Shown piece by piece: positions 6,959 to 14,683 of a stretch of 20,845 nucleotides of DNA (positions are counted from its first letter, which is position 1; each line of letters opens with the position of its first letter). Source of the stretch: an uncultured Blautia sp. (lineage in GTDB: Bacteria; Bacillota; Clostridia; Lachnospirales; Lachnospiraceae). The stretch is taken from contig CAKROW010000050.1 in the NCBI GenBank assembly GCA_934373235.1, positions 1-20,845 on the forward strand. Reading direction: 5' to 3'. A program made the position numbers and the translations under genes. The notes under the pieces were generated by a model. The model saw only the letters and a program-made list of their open reading frames with translations, made no database searches and was not told the DNA's origin.

Positions 6959-7571
6959 TTATTTTTGCCCACGCCTCTTCATCAAACTTACGGTCTTTAA
7001 AGTAATATGGCTTGTCCGCATCCGTGATCTCACGGATCACACGGCAGGGATTTCCGGCTGCACATACATTGTCCGGAATGTCCTTTGTCACCACGCTTCC
7101 CGCACCGATCACAACATTGTTTCCGATCTTTACACCCGGAAGGACACAGCAGCTTCCGCCGATCCACACATTATCCCCGATCGTAACCGGGATTCCGTAC
7201 TCAAATGCAGAATTCCGGCTCTCCGGATGGATAGGATGTCCGGCTGTGTAAATACCTACATTGGGACCAAACAGTACGTTATCCCCGATGGTGATCTTTC
7301 CCACATCCAACATCACACAGTGGGTGTTGGCATAAAAATTCTCTCCGACTTCAATATGACTTCCGTATTCACAGTGGAACGGTGGCTCAAAATATACATT
7401 TTTCTTATGTTTGATCCCGGCACGCTCCAAGCACTCCATACCTTTTTCCGGTTCAAAGGGCATTACCTCATTATACTCCCGGATAGCTTTTTTAATTCCC
7501 TTCTGCTGTGCCATAACCGCATCATCGGAGATGTATGGCATCTCGTGATCTCTTCTGTAAACGTTATCCAT
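6948..7571 (-). CDS. maa: Hexapeptide-repeat sugar O-acetyltransferase (Maa/LacA type), 207 aa
   Basis: A left-handed beta-helix acyltransferase of normal Maa/LacA length. It has the N-terminal Mac domain (about 8-60), hexapeptide repeats (IEVGENFYAN, ITIGDNVLFGPNVGI, VTIGDNVWIGG, VKIGNNVVIGAGSVV), the catalytic histidine H112 in YTAGHPIHP, and the C-terminal AAGNPCRVIREI signature. It would transfer acetyl from acetyl-CoA to the 6-hydroxyl of maltose, glucose or galactosides in the cytoplasm, often seen as sugar detoxification. An AGGAGG site precedes ATG 7571. The stop overlaps the start of the MATE exporter gene; an acetylase translationally coupled to an exporter suggests modify-and-export of a sugar or drug, which is inference. 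Confidence 0.9.
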   Translation of the reverse strand: MDNVYRRDHEMPYISDDAVMAQQKGIKKAIREYNEVMPFEPEKGMECLERAGIKHKKNVYFEPPFHCEYGSHIEVGENFYANTHCVMLDVGKITIGDNVLFGPNVGIYTAGHPIHPESRNSAFEYGIPVTIGDNVWIGGSCCVLPGVKIGNNVVIGAGSVVTKDIPDNVCAAGNPCRVIREITDADKPYYFKDRKFDEEAWAKINGK

Positions 7572-7840
7572 TCTTTTGATTCCTCCTGTTTTTTATCAGC
7601 AATCAGCTTCATTTTTCAATAAAACAGACAGCCGGCCGACACTGACGCACCATTTTCCATTACTGTTCACTCTGTTCTCAGCAACACGTTTCGCGATGCA
7701 CAGAATTATGTATAAAATGTACATCGGTTCACGCGTGTATTGACCGAACTATCCTTTCAATTTATAATTATATTGTGTTTTTAAAAATGATTCTATCGGT
7801 TTTCTATCTAACCTTATAACAATCCTGCGAGGTATAATAT
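7572..7840. promoter_or_regulatory. Divergent control region between maa and an AraC regulator
   Basis: No gene. On the plus strand there is a clear promoter: TTGACC (7740-7745), 17-bp spacer, TATAAT (7763-7768), about 65 bp before the AraC start. TCGGT (7724-7728) and ACCGA (7743-7747) form a short dyad across its -35 box. ATGTA/TACAT at 7709-7725 is a second dyad, lying where a minus-strand -10 region (TATACATAAT read on the minus strand) would be. These are possible regulator sites; no strong minus-strand -35 box was found. Confidence 0.6.
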
Positions 7841-8758
7841 ATGATTTATTTAGATCTGAAAGATGACCTGTCCGAAAAAATGGTCTATGATCATCCGGAC
7901 TGTCCGGTCTACACCATTCACGAACTGCTTTCCCACTATCCCAATTATTCTGCCATCAGCCACTGGCATGACGATATTGAATTTCTGATGATCCTCTCCG
8001 GTCAGATGCAGTATAATGTCAATGGAAAAATCCTTACTCTGGAACAGGGACAGGGGATTTTTGTAAATTCCAGGCAGATGCATTACGGATTTTCTGAAAG
8101 TCACAGGGAATGTGAATTTTTTTGCATCCTCATCCACCCCATGCTTCTGTGCACATTACCTGCTTATGAAAAAAACTTCGTTCTTCCTCTGATTCGGAAT
8201 AACGAAGTTCCCTTTTTTATTTTTGATCCCGGTATTTCCTGGCAGGCACAGATTTTGGAACAGATAGAAGATATCTATGTACACCGCAAGGATAAAACTG
8301 CACCTTTACGAATCCTGTCCTCCTTTTCCCTTATCTGGGCTCTGCTTCTTGAACATCTGCCCTCTGCCTCCCGATCAGAAGACCATTCCAATACGGATCT
8401 CTCCTCGATCCGGAGCATGACCGGTTTTATCCAGCAGAATTACGCTTCCAGGATCTCCCTTTCGGATATTGCGGCTGCAGGTTCTGTGGGTATCAGTAAA
8501 TGCTGCAAACTCTTTTCCAGATATTTCATCCAGAGTCCAAATCTCTATCTTAATCAGTATCGTCTGAATAAAAGTACCCTGCTTCTCCGTGAAACCGATA
8601 TGACCATAACCGATATCGCACTTTCCTCCGGTTTCGGAAGTGCCAGTTATTATGCAGAAGCTTTTCGAAAATGGGCTGGTATGAGTCCTGGCGAATTTCG
8701 AAAAAGCCAGGTAACTGCTGACGACAGATCACACCGTCTTCCGGAATTTCGCCGGTGA
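7841..8758 (+). CDS. AraC family transcriptional regulator, 305 aa
   Basis: The N-terminal cupin sensor domain (about 30-110) has HWHDDIEFLMILSGQMQY and a pattern of regularly spaced glycines and histidines that binds sugars or small ligands in this family. The C-terminal double helix-turn-helix (about 195-292) has ISLSDIAAAGSVGISKCCKL and the family signature ITDIALSSGFGSASYYAEAFRKW ending in SPGEFRK. ATG 7841 follows GAGGT. It is divergent from the acetyltransferase/MATE pair and probably controls it. Its last 10 codons extend past the usual end of the domain and overlap, antisense, the last codons of the convergent AraC gene. Ligand unknown. Confidence 0.9.
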   Translation: MIYLDLKDDLSEKMVYDHPDCPVYTIHELLSHYPNYSAISHWHDDIEFLMILSGQMQYNVNGKILTLEQGQGIFVNSRQMHYGFSESHRECEFFCILIHPMLLCTLPAYEKNFVLPLIRNNEVPFFIFDPGISWQAQILEQIEDIYVHRKDKTAPLRILSSFSLIWALLLEHLPSASRSEDHSNTDLSSIRSMTGFIQQNYASRISLSDIAAAGSVGISKCCKLFSRYFIQSPNLYLNQYRLNKSTLLLRETDMTITDIALSSGFGSASYYAEAFRKWAGMSPGEFRKSQVTADDRSHRLPEFRR

Positions 8759-9574
8759 CACTCCGAACTGCTCCCGGAACAGATGATAAAAGTGGCTCAC
8801 ATTGGAAAAGCCACAGCACTCACAGATATCCAGGATCTCCCTGTCTGTCTGCGCCAGAAGATAGACTGCATATTTCAGGCGCTCCTGATTGATATACCGG
8901 GTAGGTGTTTTCCCGCAGATCTGTTTCAGCAGCCTGCAGAGATGACTTGGAGAACAGGGCGCCAGCTCGCACATTTTTTCGTAGCCTTCCTGGAGATTTT
9001 CGATCTTCGACATATTCAAGAGAAGCTCTGACAGCCAGGAAGGCATCTGATTCCAGGGATCCTTTTCATCGTAAGTGAAGAAATAATCCTCCAGAAGAAG
9101 CGCAATGACACACTGTACATGATATCTTGCATGCCGCGGGTGACTGCTGTTTACCAGCTTTCCCGCAGTATCCAGTGCATCCAGAACCTTGTGGAAATTT
9201 TCCCCTTCCAGATGTACGTAGGCAGGCATCTCACTGTTTATCAGTTTATCCATCTTTTCCTCCTGCTCCAGAAACAATGAAACATTCCGGAGCACCTGGG
9301 TGGAAAAGCCCAGATTCCGGACGCAGAAATTCTCTGAATGATAAAAGTTATAGCTGTGCATATCATTGGGGCGTATAAAAAACAGATCGCCCTTTCTTAC
9401 TGTCTGTACGGAATCATTGATCATATGATAGGCCGTGCCCTCCGAAATGATAAAAAGTTCATAATGATTATGAGTATGTATTGGCACATGCTTATAAATA
9501 TCCGAAATCGTATAGGAAAGTCCGGACTCTCTGTTCAGCGGATACTGTTCTTTTCCAAATACCGGTATTTCCAT
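8729..9574 (-). CDS. AraC family transcriptional regulator, 281 aa
   Basis: N-terminal cupin domain with the THNHYELFIISEG and IRPNDMHSYNF motifs typical of sugar-sensing AraC proteins (about 30-90), and a C-terminal double helix-turn-helix (about 180-280) with CSPSHLCRLLKQICGKTP and ILDICECCGFSNVSHFYHLF, ending SPAKFRK. ATG 9574 follows AGGAGAAG. It is divergent from the MFS exporter gene with a 183-bp control region containing its promoter and a 16-bp inverted repeat, so it most likely regulates that exporter and itself. The 3' ends of this gene and the AraC gene at 7841-8758 overlap by 30 bp with no terminator between. The effector is unknown. Confidence 0.9.
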   Translation of the reverse strand: MEIPVFGKEQYPLNRESGLSYTISDIYKHVPIHTHNHYELFIISEGTAYHMINDSVQTVRKGDLFFIRPNDMHSYNFYHSENFCVRNLGFSTQVLRNVSLFLEQEEKMDKLINSEMPAYVHLEGENFHKVLDALDTAGKLVNSSHPRHARYHVQCVIALLLEDYFFTYDEKDPWNQMPSWLSELLLNMSKIENLQEGYEKMCELAPCSPSHLCRLLKQICGKTPTRYINQERLKYAVYLLAQTDREILDICECCGFSNVSHFYHLFREQFGVSPAKFRKTV

Positions 9575-9603
9575 CTGTCTTCTCCTCTCCGCTTTCTGAT
9601 ATC

Positions 9604-9633
9604 AATATACTACAAAAATCTGACAGCTGTAAA
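9604..9633 (-). promoter_or_regulatory. Promoter for the minus-strand AraC gene
   Basis: Read on the minus strand: TTTACA (9633-9628), 18-bp spacer, TATATT (9609-9604). Start of transcription would be about 23 bp before the ATG. Confidence 0.65.
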
Positions 9634-9640
9634 CAAGAAA

Positions 9641-9656
9641 CACAATGAAAATTGTG
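9641..9656. promoter_or_regulatory. Inverted-repeat operator candidate between AraC and MFS genes
   Basis: CACAAT-GAAA-ATTGTG is a perfect 6-bp dyad with a 4-bp spacer. It lies immediately upstream of the AraC -35 box and about 100 bp before the exporter start, a good place for a site controlling both directions. No convincing sigma-70 promoter was found for the exporter, which fits an activator-dependent promoter. Confidence 0.45.
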
Positions 9657-9757
9657 ATATTCTTTTACCGCATTGAAGAAGATTTTTCATTGAAAAAGTT
9701 TTCTCTGATGCAGAAGCTTTATCTTTATCTTTATTTTTTCAGGGAGGACTTAACATC

Positions 9758-10951
9758 ATGTCATCATCCAAAGCTCGATTTTTTAATCCGGCTGTTGTAG
9801 GCCTGATCATGCTCAGCTTTTTCCTGGGTACCAGTGAATATACTGTGATCGGTATCCTGCCGGAAATTGCGGACGGATTCGGGATTTCACTGACTCAGGC
9901 CGGAAGCATTGTATCTCTGTTTGCCTTTGCCTATGGCCTGGGCACTCCGTTTCTGGCTGCCTATGTGGGAAAATACAACCGTTTTCGTATTACCATGCTG
10001 GGAATCTCACTGTTTGCGCTCTGCAACCTGATCTGTGCCATTTCTACCAATTACATGGTATTTCTGGTATTTCGTATTCTCACGGCTGTGGTTTCCGGTA
10101 CTGTGGTCTCCATCTCCATGACTTATGCGGAAGATGTTGCTTCCATCCCGGAGCATATCCCGGGTGTGATCGCAGGTGTTTTTTCAGGCTTCAGCATTGC
10201 TTCTGTTGTGGGTGTGCCTATCGCTTCCACCATCACTCATGTATTTGGCTGGCGTGCGGCTTTTATCACGATCTTCGTGGCAACCCTGGCTCTGCTGGCG
10301 CTTCTGTTTGTGAAGCTGCCGCGTCAGAACCGGCTGAAGGCAGGAAGTATCCTGGAACAGTTTAAGCTTTTTCTGGACAAAAGGATCTCCATTGGCTGTG
10401 CCATCGTTTTCCTGGCAGGTGCCTCCACCTACTGCTTCTATACTTATCTGACACCGATTTTCCAGCAGGAGCTTCATATTCCGGATTCCATGCTGAGTGT
10501 TGCGCTTCTGATCTTCGGTATTGCGGCGATCACCAGCAATGTAAGCTCCGGTCAGGTGGCAAACAAAACCGGCATCCGCATGCTGCCCCTGATCTACGTC
10601 ATCCAGACGGTATGTCTGCTTCTTCTGCCCATTGCCACCCATAATCTGGTAAGCGGAGGACTGGTGCTGTTTATCCTCGGTGTTGTGATGTATCTTCTGA
10701 ATTCACCACTGCAGATGCATTTTCTGAAGATCGCCACCAGAGAACATCCGGCCTGTGTAAACCTGGCATCTTCTCTGATCTCGGTTTTCTTTAACTTTGG
10801 TATTGCGGCCGGTTCTGCCATGGGTGGAGTGATCGTAAAATATGCCGGACTTCGTTTTGTAGGGATCGGCGGTGCAGTTCCAGGCATCGGAGCGATCATC
10901 TGTGCGGTGATCCTGCTTCAGATCATGAAGCCGGGTGCGGATATCCGGTAA
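9758..10951 (+). CDS. MFS exporter of the DHA1 type (AraJ/YdhP-like), 397 aa
   Basis: A 12-helix inner-membrane transporter of typical DHA1 length. The N-terminus has FFLGTSEYTVIGILPEIADGF, characteristic of the AraJ/YdhP/chloramphenicol-resistance-like exporters, and the first cytoplasmic loop region PFLAAYVGKYNRFRI resembles the MFS A-motif. RILTAVVSGTVVSIS and the GVPIASTITHVFGWRAAF segment match the motif-C region of antiporters. It would export sugars or drugs in exchange for protons. A GGGAGG site precedes ATG 9758. It is divergent from, and probably controlled by, the AraC gene at 8729-9574, and it ends at a strong bidirectional terminator. Substrate cannot be assigned. Confidence 0.88.
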   Translation: MSSSKARFFNPAVVGLIMLSFFLGTSEYTVIGILPEIADGFGISLTQAGSIVSLFAFAYGLGTPFLAAYVGKYNRFRITMLGISLFALCNLICAISTNYMVFLVFRILTAVVSGTVVSISMTYAEDVASIPEHIPGVIAGVFSGFSIASVVGVPIASTITHVFGWRAAFITIFVATLALLALLFVKLPRQNRLKAGSILEQFKLFLDKRISIGCAIVFLAGASTYCFYTYLTPIFQQELHIPDSMLSVALLIFGIAAITSNVSSGQVANKTGIRMLPLIYVIQTVCLLLLPIATHNLVSGGLVLFILGVVMYLLNSPLQMHFLKIATREHPACVNLASSLISVFFNFGIAAGSAMGGVIVKYAGLRFVGIGGAVPGIGAIICAVILLQIMKPGADIR

Positions 10952-10954
10952 ATA

Positions 10955-11010
10955 AAAATACAGCCAGGAAATTATCCGGATCTTATATCCGATATTCCTG
11001 GCTGTATTTT
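10955..11010. terminator. Strong bidirectional terminator
   Basis: AAAATACAGCCAGGAA (10955-10970) and its exact complement (10995-11010) form a 16-bp stem beginning 4 bp after the exporter stop. The flanking A- and T-tracts make it work for both the exporter (plus) and the alpha-galactosidase gene (minus). Confidence 0.85.
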
Positions 11011-11062
11011 ATTCTCTCAATATTCTTCTGTTACTGATGTGGTTTTACTTTTTTATTCTTAC

Positions 11063-11083
11063 AGTCCTATAAGCAGGACTTTT
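11063..11083 (+). terminator. Small second hairpin near the alpha-galactosidase 3' end
   Basis: AGTCCT (11063-11068) and AGGACT (11075-11080) with a 6-nt loop, followed by TTT on the plus strand. A weak back-up terminator. Confidence 0.35.
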
Positions 11084-11091
11084 CTGTATTT

Positions 11092-13209
11092 CTATTTCAT
11101 CTCGATTTTAAACAGTCTGGCTGCTTTTTCCTGAGGCATCTTCACTATAAGCTTTCCATTTTCGACCTTATATTCACACAGCTCTTCCTTCGGATAGATC
11201 ACAGATATTCTGCTGATCTGATCTGCATTTTCCAGCGGGATCACTGCTTCTGTTGTTCCCGGTGTCCATACGGAAAGATAGGTATTCTTCTCTGCATTCA
11301 CTCCGTAAGCAAGAACTTCGGATCTCAGAGTCCCAAAACCAAGCGGGAAGAACGGCACACCGTCACGGACTTCCTCACGGATTTCCTTATACAGGGCGAT
11401 TCCCTCTTTCATACGGTTCATGGAGTTTTCTCCCAGCTTCCATACCATACCACTGATATACGGGCGGAGAAGCATACCATTTACTACATTGTAGATCACA
11501 TGCTCTTCTTCATCCTCATAGGGATATACCCACATGCCCCCCTGCTCCGGAGTTACCGCACTGGCTACATTGGCAGCGATATTTGCATTGTAGAGGTAAT
11601 CTGTCTGATCACTGGTAGACTGCAGGCTTAAGACCTTCAGCATACCATAATCCATACGTTGTCCGCCGGAACCGCAGTTCTCCACAACAAGCTCCGAATG
11701 ATCCCGGAAGATCTCCTCATACCACTGGTGAAGACATTCATAATGCTCACGGATGGCATCTGCACAGCTATCACTATTCAAGTCACTTCCGTATCCCATG
11801 GTTACGTTATAGTCCACTTTAAAGTACTCTACGCCGTAATCATTGATCAGCCTGTCTACTACATCACGGCAGTATTTCCGTACCTCCGGATTGCGGAAAT
11901 CCAGCATATAGCGTTTATTGTCAATGTGGCGTTTTCCATGGCGGCAGACAAACCAGTCATCCGGAAGCTTGTTTGCCAGCTCGCAGGCAACTCCCATAAC
12001 CTCGATTTCCAGCCAGAGTCCCATTTTCAGGCCTTTACTGTGCGCATGATCGCAGACTTCTTTCAGGCCATTGGGAAATCTTCCTGATGCTTCTTTCCAT
12101 TCCCCGACACGGTCCCACCAGAATCCGTCGTCATACCAGCCTGCATCCAGACAATAATATTCACATCCCAGCTCTGCTGCCTTGTCAATAATGGAAAGCT
12201 CACGCTCAGTTGTAGGGTCTCCCATCAGGCAGTTCATGTAATCATTAAATACCACGTTCAGCTTCTCATCGTCCGTATTAGGTCTGCGTACTTTTCTCCG
12301 ATATCTGGTCAGTGCCGCTGCTGCCGGATTCAGACCGCCTTTTACAACAGCCACCCCTGCCGGAACGGTTGTAAAGCTTTCTCCCGGTTTCAGATTCTTA
12401 TACCAGCCGTGCTCCTGCTCTGTGGCACCGCTTAAGGCAAGATACAGATTTCCGCCCTGTGCAGAGCCGTATTCTGCCAGCCACTGTCCTGAGCTTTCAA
12501 TCTGGAAAATATACGTCTCTCCTGTTTCTCTGTCCTCTGCAATTCCCATGGGAAGATATTCACAGGTAGACCAGGTGCCCTTTCCACTGTAGCAATAGCG
12601 GTTCAGGCCATATCCCTGATGATTAAAACCATCTACGACCATTCCGTTCAGATTCAAAGTCTCGGCGTCATATTTCTGCCACTGTGCCTCACAGCACCAG
12701 CTGTTAAACGGCACATAGATATCGGTTTTTTTATAATAAGGCTTCTCGCCGCCTCTGGAAATTCCCTGATACATAAAAGAAGAAACATAGGTCAGTCCCT
12801 GCTCCTCGCTTCCCTCGTTGGTGATCTCTGTCCAGGTCTGTACTGCCGGTACTCCGTCAAACAGACGCATATGATATACCGCCTTCAGCTTTTCCGGGGA
12901 AACCATTACGATCTCCAGCTCTTTTCCACCCTTCTGCTCCTTCAGCTCATGGTTCTCATAAACAAAATCCACAGAGGACTGATTGATATTGTTTTTGTAG
13001 GCATGCATGTTCAGGCTGCCTGTGCCGCTTCTGTGGATCTCAACAGCCGGATAACAGATATCCTCCTTCGGCTCCATGGGTGCCTTTTTTACTTCCTGTG
13101 AAGAAAAATCTGCCAGCTCTACCACACCGTTTTCCCGGACACGGAACCGGATATCCAGGCCATTCTCATGTAATTCGATCATTTTCATGTTTTCATTTTT
13201 ACAGCTCAT
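11092..13209 (-). CDS. Alpha-galactosidase, glycoside hydrolase family 36 (clan D), 705 aa
   Basis: A large cytoplasmic enzyme (no signal peptide) of the usual GH36 length. It has an N-terminal beta-sandwich (about 1-310), a TIM barrel (about 315-600) and a C-terminal beta domain. Barrel marks: CLDAGWYDD (about 353-361), GLKMGLWLEIEVM (about 393-405), the likely nucleophile D466 in FKVDYN where other GH36 enzymes have KWDMN, ENCGSGGQRMDYGML (about 510-524), and the likely acid/base D534 in STSDQTD. It would release terminal alpha-galactose from melibiose, raffinose-type oligosaccharides or galactosylated glycans. The KVDYN variant suggests a divergent subgroup, so substrate may differ. ATG 13209 follows GGAGGG; two later methionines (residues 8, 10) lack such a site. 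It is divergent from an AraC regulator that probably controls it. Confidence 0.88.
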   Translation of the reverse strand: MSCKNENMKMIELHENGLDIRFRVRENGVVELADFSSQEVKKAPMEPKEDICYPAVEIHRSGTGSLNMHAYKNNINQSSVDFVYENHELKEQKGGKELEIVMVSPEKLKAVYHMRLFDGVPAVQTWTEITNEGSEEQGLTYVSSFMYQGISRGGEKPYYKKTDIYVPFNSWCCEAQWQKYDAETLNLNGMVVDGFNHQGYGLNRYCYSGKGTWSTCEYLPMGIAEDRETGETYIFQIESSGQWLAEYGSAQGGNLYLALSGATEQEHGWYKNLKPGESFTTVPAGVAVVKGGLNPAAAALTRYRRKVRRPNTDDEKLNVVFNDYMNCLMGDPTTERELSIIDKAAELGCEYYCLDAGWYDDGFWWDRVGEWKEASGRFPNGLKEVCDHAHSKGLKMGLWLEIEVMGVACELANKLPDDWFVCRHGKRHIDNKRYMLDFRNPEVRKYCRDVVDRLINDYGVEYFKVDYNVTMGYGSDLNSDSCADAIREHYECLHQWYEEIFRDHSELVVENCGSGGQRMDYGMLKVLSLQSTSDQTDYLYNANIAANVASAVTPEQGGMWVYPYEDEEEHVIYNVVNGMLLRPYISGMVWKLGENSMNRMKEGIALYKEIREEVRDGVPFFPLGFGTLRSEVLAYGVNAEKNTYLSVWTPGTTEAVIPLENADQISRISVIYPKEELCEYKVENGKLIVKMPQEKAARLFKIEMK

Positions 13210-13243
13210 AGAAAATACCCTCCGTTTTTCTGATTCTGATCAC

Positions 13244-13252
13244 AGTATAGCA
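13244..13252 (-). promoter_or_regulatory. Extended -10 promoter for the alpha-galactosidase gene
   Basis: Read on the minus strand: TGCTATACT, a TG-extended -10 box about 35 bp before the ATG. The -35 region (GTCACC at about 13273-13268) is poor, which fits dependence on an activator. Confidence 0.55.
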
Positions 13253-13300
13253 TCTGTTCTTTTATAAGGTGACAGGTATCATCCCCTGAATATAAAAATG

Positions 13301-13336
13301 CAATATATTGTCGTATTTATTTTTGCATGATATACT
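13301..13336 (+). promoter_or_regulatory. Promoter and palindrome upstream of the AraC gene
   Basis: TTGTCG (13308-13313), 17-bp spacer, TATACT (13331-13336), giving a leader of about 120 nt. The perfect palindrome CAATATATTG (13301-13310) overlaps the -35 box and lies between the two divergent genes, so it is a candidate regulator site. Confidence 0.55.
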
Positions 13337-13465
13337 GTTTGCAGACAGCAAAGGATACATTCTGGCGGACAGAGCTTTTTAACCGGATATCTGCATTTGT
13401 CTGACCCGCAATTTACAGTTGAAATATTTACATTCCGCTTCGCAACATATTCAGGAGGTTTTTTC

Positions 13466-14413
13466 ATGCCAGATATTTTTCAGGACTCTTCCCGATATTT
13501 CCATATTTCTGCTTTTTACGCTCTCTCCCTGCCGTATTATCATATGGAACATCACACCCATTCCAGTTATGAGATCATGTATATCACCTCGGGCTCCTGC
13601 CGGGTTTTCTGCCTGGATGATAAGCAGGATACGGAATTTCTTCTGAAATCCGGGCAGTTTATATTTATCCGACCGGATATCCCGCACCGTCTTGAAATTC
13701 CGGATGGTTTTCCATGCTCGATCCTGAATCTGGAATTTTCCCTTACTTCCGAAAAAAGCCCGGTTGCTTTGGAGCTTCTCCTGAAAAAGGATTCCGGATT
13801 TTACCGGTTCTGGGATTTTATGGACGTCTCCCAGGGCTTCTGCTCCGGCACAGATTCCCGCAGCTTCGGATACAGCCTGAAGGATCTGCTCACCTTTTTA
13901 CAACAAAATTCCGATCAGATACAAAAGGAAGAATTTCTCTTCTTTCTTCTTTTCAGCCGCATGCTTACAGAGCTTACATTCTGTGCCCGCTCCGGCCGGA
14001 GCACCCAGGGAAGTGCCTATCTGAAGAAAGCGCTCCGCTACATTGATGAGCATTATCTGGAAGACATTGATATTCCTGCCATCTCCGCATATGCAGGGAT
14101 CAACAAATCCTACCTGCAGGCACTTTTTACAGAAAAAAACGGTTGCACCATCAATACTTATATTAACCGCAAGCGTATGGAACAGGCAGCCTTTCTTCTG
14201 TGCAACAGTACTCTGCACATTACGGATATTGCCTTTTCTTCCGGCTACAACAGCAGGCAGCATTTTGCGCATACCTTCGAAAAATTTTATCATATGAGTC
14301 CTTCCCGATACCGAAGTCTCCATACACGGCCTCTGCAGTCGGATACAAAAAAGAAGCGGTACCATATGGCTGACGGACTGAAGCTGGAAAGCGAACCCTT
14401 TCCTCAGGAATAA
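13466..14413 (+). CDS. AraC family transcriptional regulator, probable alpha-galactoside regulator, 315 aa
   Basis: The N-terminal cupin domain (about 20-90) has HMEHHTHSSYEIMYITSGSC and FIRPDIPHRLE; the C-terminal double helix-turn-helix (about 187-284) has IDIPAISAYAGINKSYLQAL and ITDIAFSSGYNSRQHFAHTF, ending MSPSRYR. A 30-residue charged tail follows. ATG 13466 was chosen because AGGAGG lies 7 bp upstream; the open frame reaches back to a TTG at 13397 with no binding site. Its divergent arrangement with the GH36 gene across 256 bp is the usual layout of RafR/MsmR-type activators that switch on alpha-galactoside use. That role is inferred from context. Hairpins and terminators follow from 14472. 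Confidence 0.9.
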   Translation: MPDIFQDSSRYFHISAFYALSLPYYHMEHHTHSSYEIMYITSGSCRVFCLDDKQDTEFLLKSGQFIFIRPDIPHRLEIPDGFPCSILNLEFSLTSEKSPVALELLLKKDSGFYRFWDFMDVSQGFCSGTDSRSFGYSLKDLLTFLQQNSDQIQKEEFLFFLLFSRMLTELTFCARSGRSTQGSAYLKKALRYIDEHYLEDIDIPAISAYAGINKSYLQALFTEKNGCTINTYINRKRMEQAAFLLCNSTLHITDIAFSSGYNSRQHFAHTFEKFYHMSPSRYRSLHTRPLQSDTKKKRYHMADGLKLESEPFPQE

Positions 14414-14471
14414 AACTTACCGTCTTCAATACACCTTCAGGCTGATACCTGGGATCTACGTCTGGCAGACT

Positions 14472-14498
14472 AAAAAAGAATCCTGCTTGCAGGATTCT
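14472..14498 (-). terminator. Minus-strand terminator with 10-bp stem and 2-nt loop
   Basis: AGAATCCTGC (14477-14486) and GCAGGATTCT (14489-14498); on the minus strand it is followed by six T residues. First of a chain of hairpins in this gap. The nominal loop is only 2 nt, so the inner pairs would open in RNA. Confidence 0.55.
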
Positions 14499-14525
14499 CC
14501 GCCTGCGGCGGGTCGCTTCAGCGAC
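14499..14525. repeat. Two back-to-back short hairpins (REP-like)
   Basis: CCGCC-TGC-GGCGG (14499-14511) is followed with no gap by GTCGC-TTCA-GCGAC (14512-14525), and both directly abut the 14477-14498 hairpin. Consecutive GC-rich palindromes in an intergenic region resemble REP-type elements. Confidence 0.5.
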
Positions 14526-14531
14526 ATAATT

Positions 14532-14571
14532 CCTCTCCGACGCAGTGCGATCCTGCCCGGAGGGCTTTTTT
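14532..14571 (+). terminator. Plus-strand intrinsic terminator after the AraC gene
   Basis: CCTCTCCG (14532-14539) can pair with CGGAGG (14558-14563) with one bulge, and CGC-AGT-GCG forms within the loop. An alternative compact stem is GCCC-GGA-GGGC (14555-14565). Both lead into six T residues (14566-14571). Confidence 0.6.
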
Positions 14572-14615
14572 ATGTCATTGGAACATTACGGAGTAATTTC
14601 CTATGACATAAAAAA
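14566..14615. repeat. 50-bp near-perfect palindrome with A/T-tract ends
   Basis: Outer 13-bp arms are exact: six T plus ATGTCAT (14566-14578) against ATGACAT plus six A (14603-14615). Inside, GGAA/TTCC and ATTAC/GTAAT pair around GGA with a single bulge. It could be a symmetrical bidirectional terminator or a tiny MITE-like element. Confidence 0.55.
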
Positions 14616-14664
14616 ACAGCCAGGCACGAAGCTCTTATCTCTTCGATAACCTGGCCGGCTTTTT
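14610..14664. terminator. Terminator of the ferrosome-like operon
   Basis: GCCAGG (14619-14624) pairs with CCTGGC (14650-14655), with inner CGAAG/CTTCG (14627-14631, 14641-14645). On the minus strand it ends in seven T residues, 20-70 bp after the ATPase stop; on the plus strand GGC is followed by five T residues. Confidence 0.75.
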
Positions 14665-14683
14665 ATATTTATTTAAAAATTTT

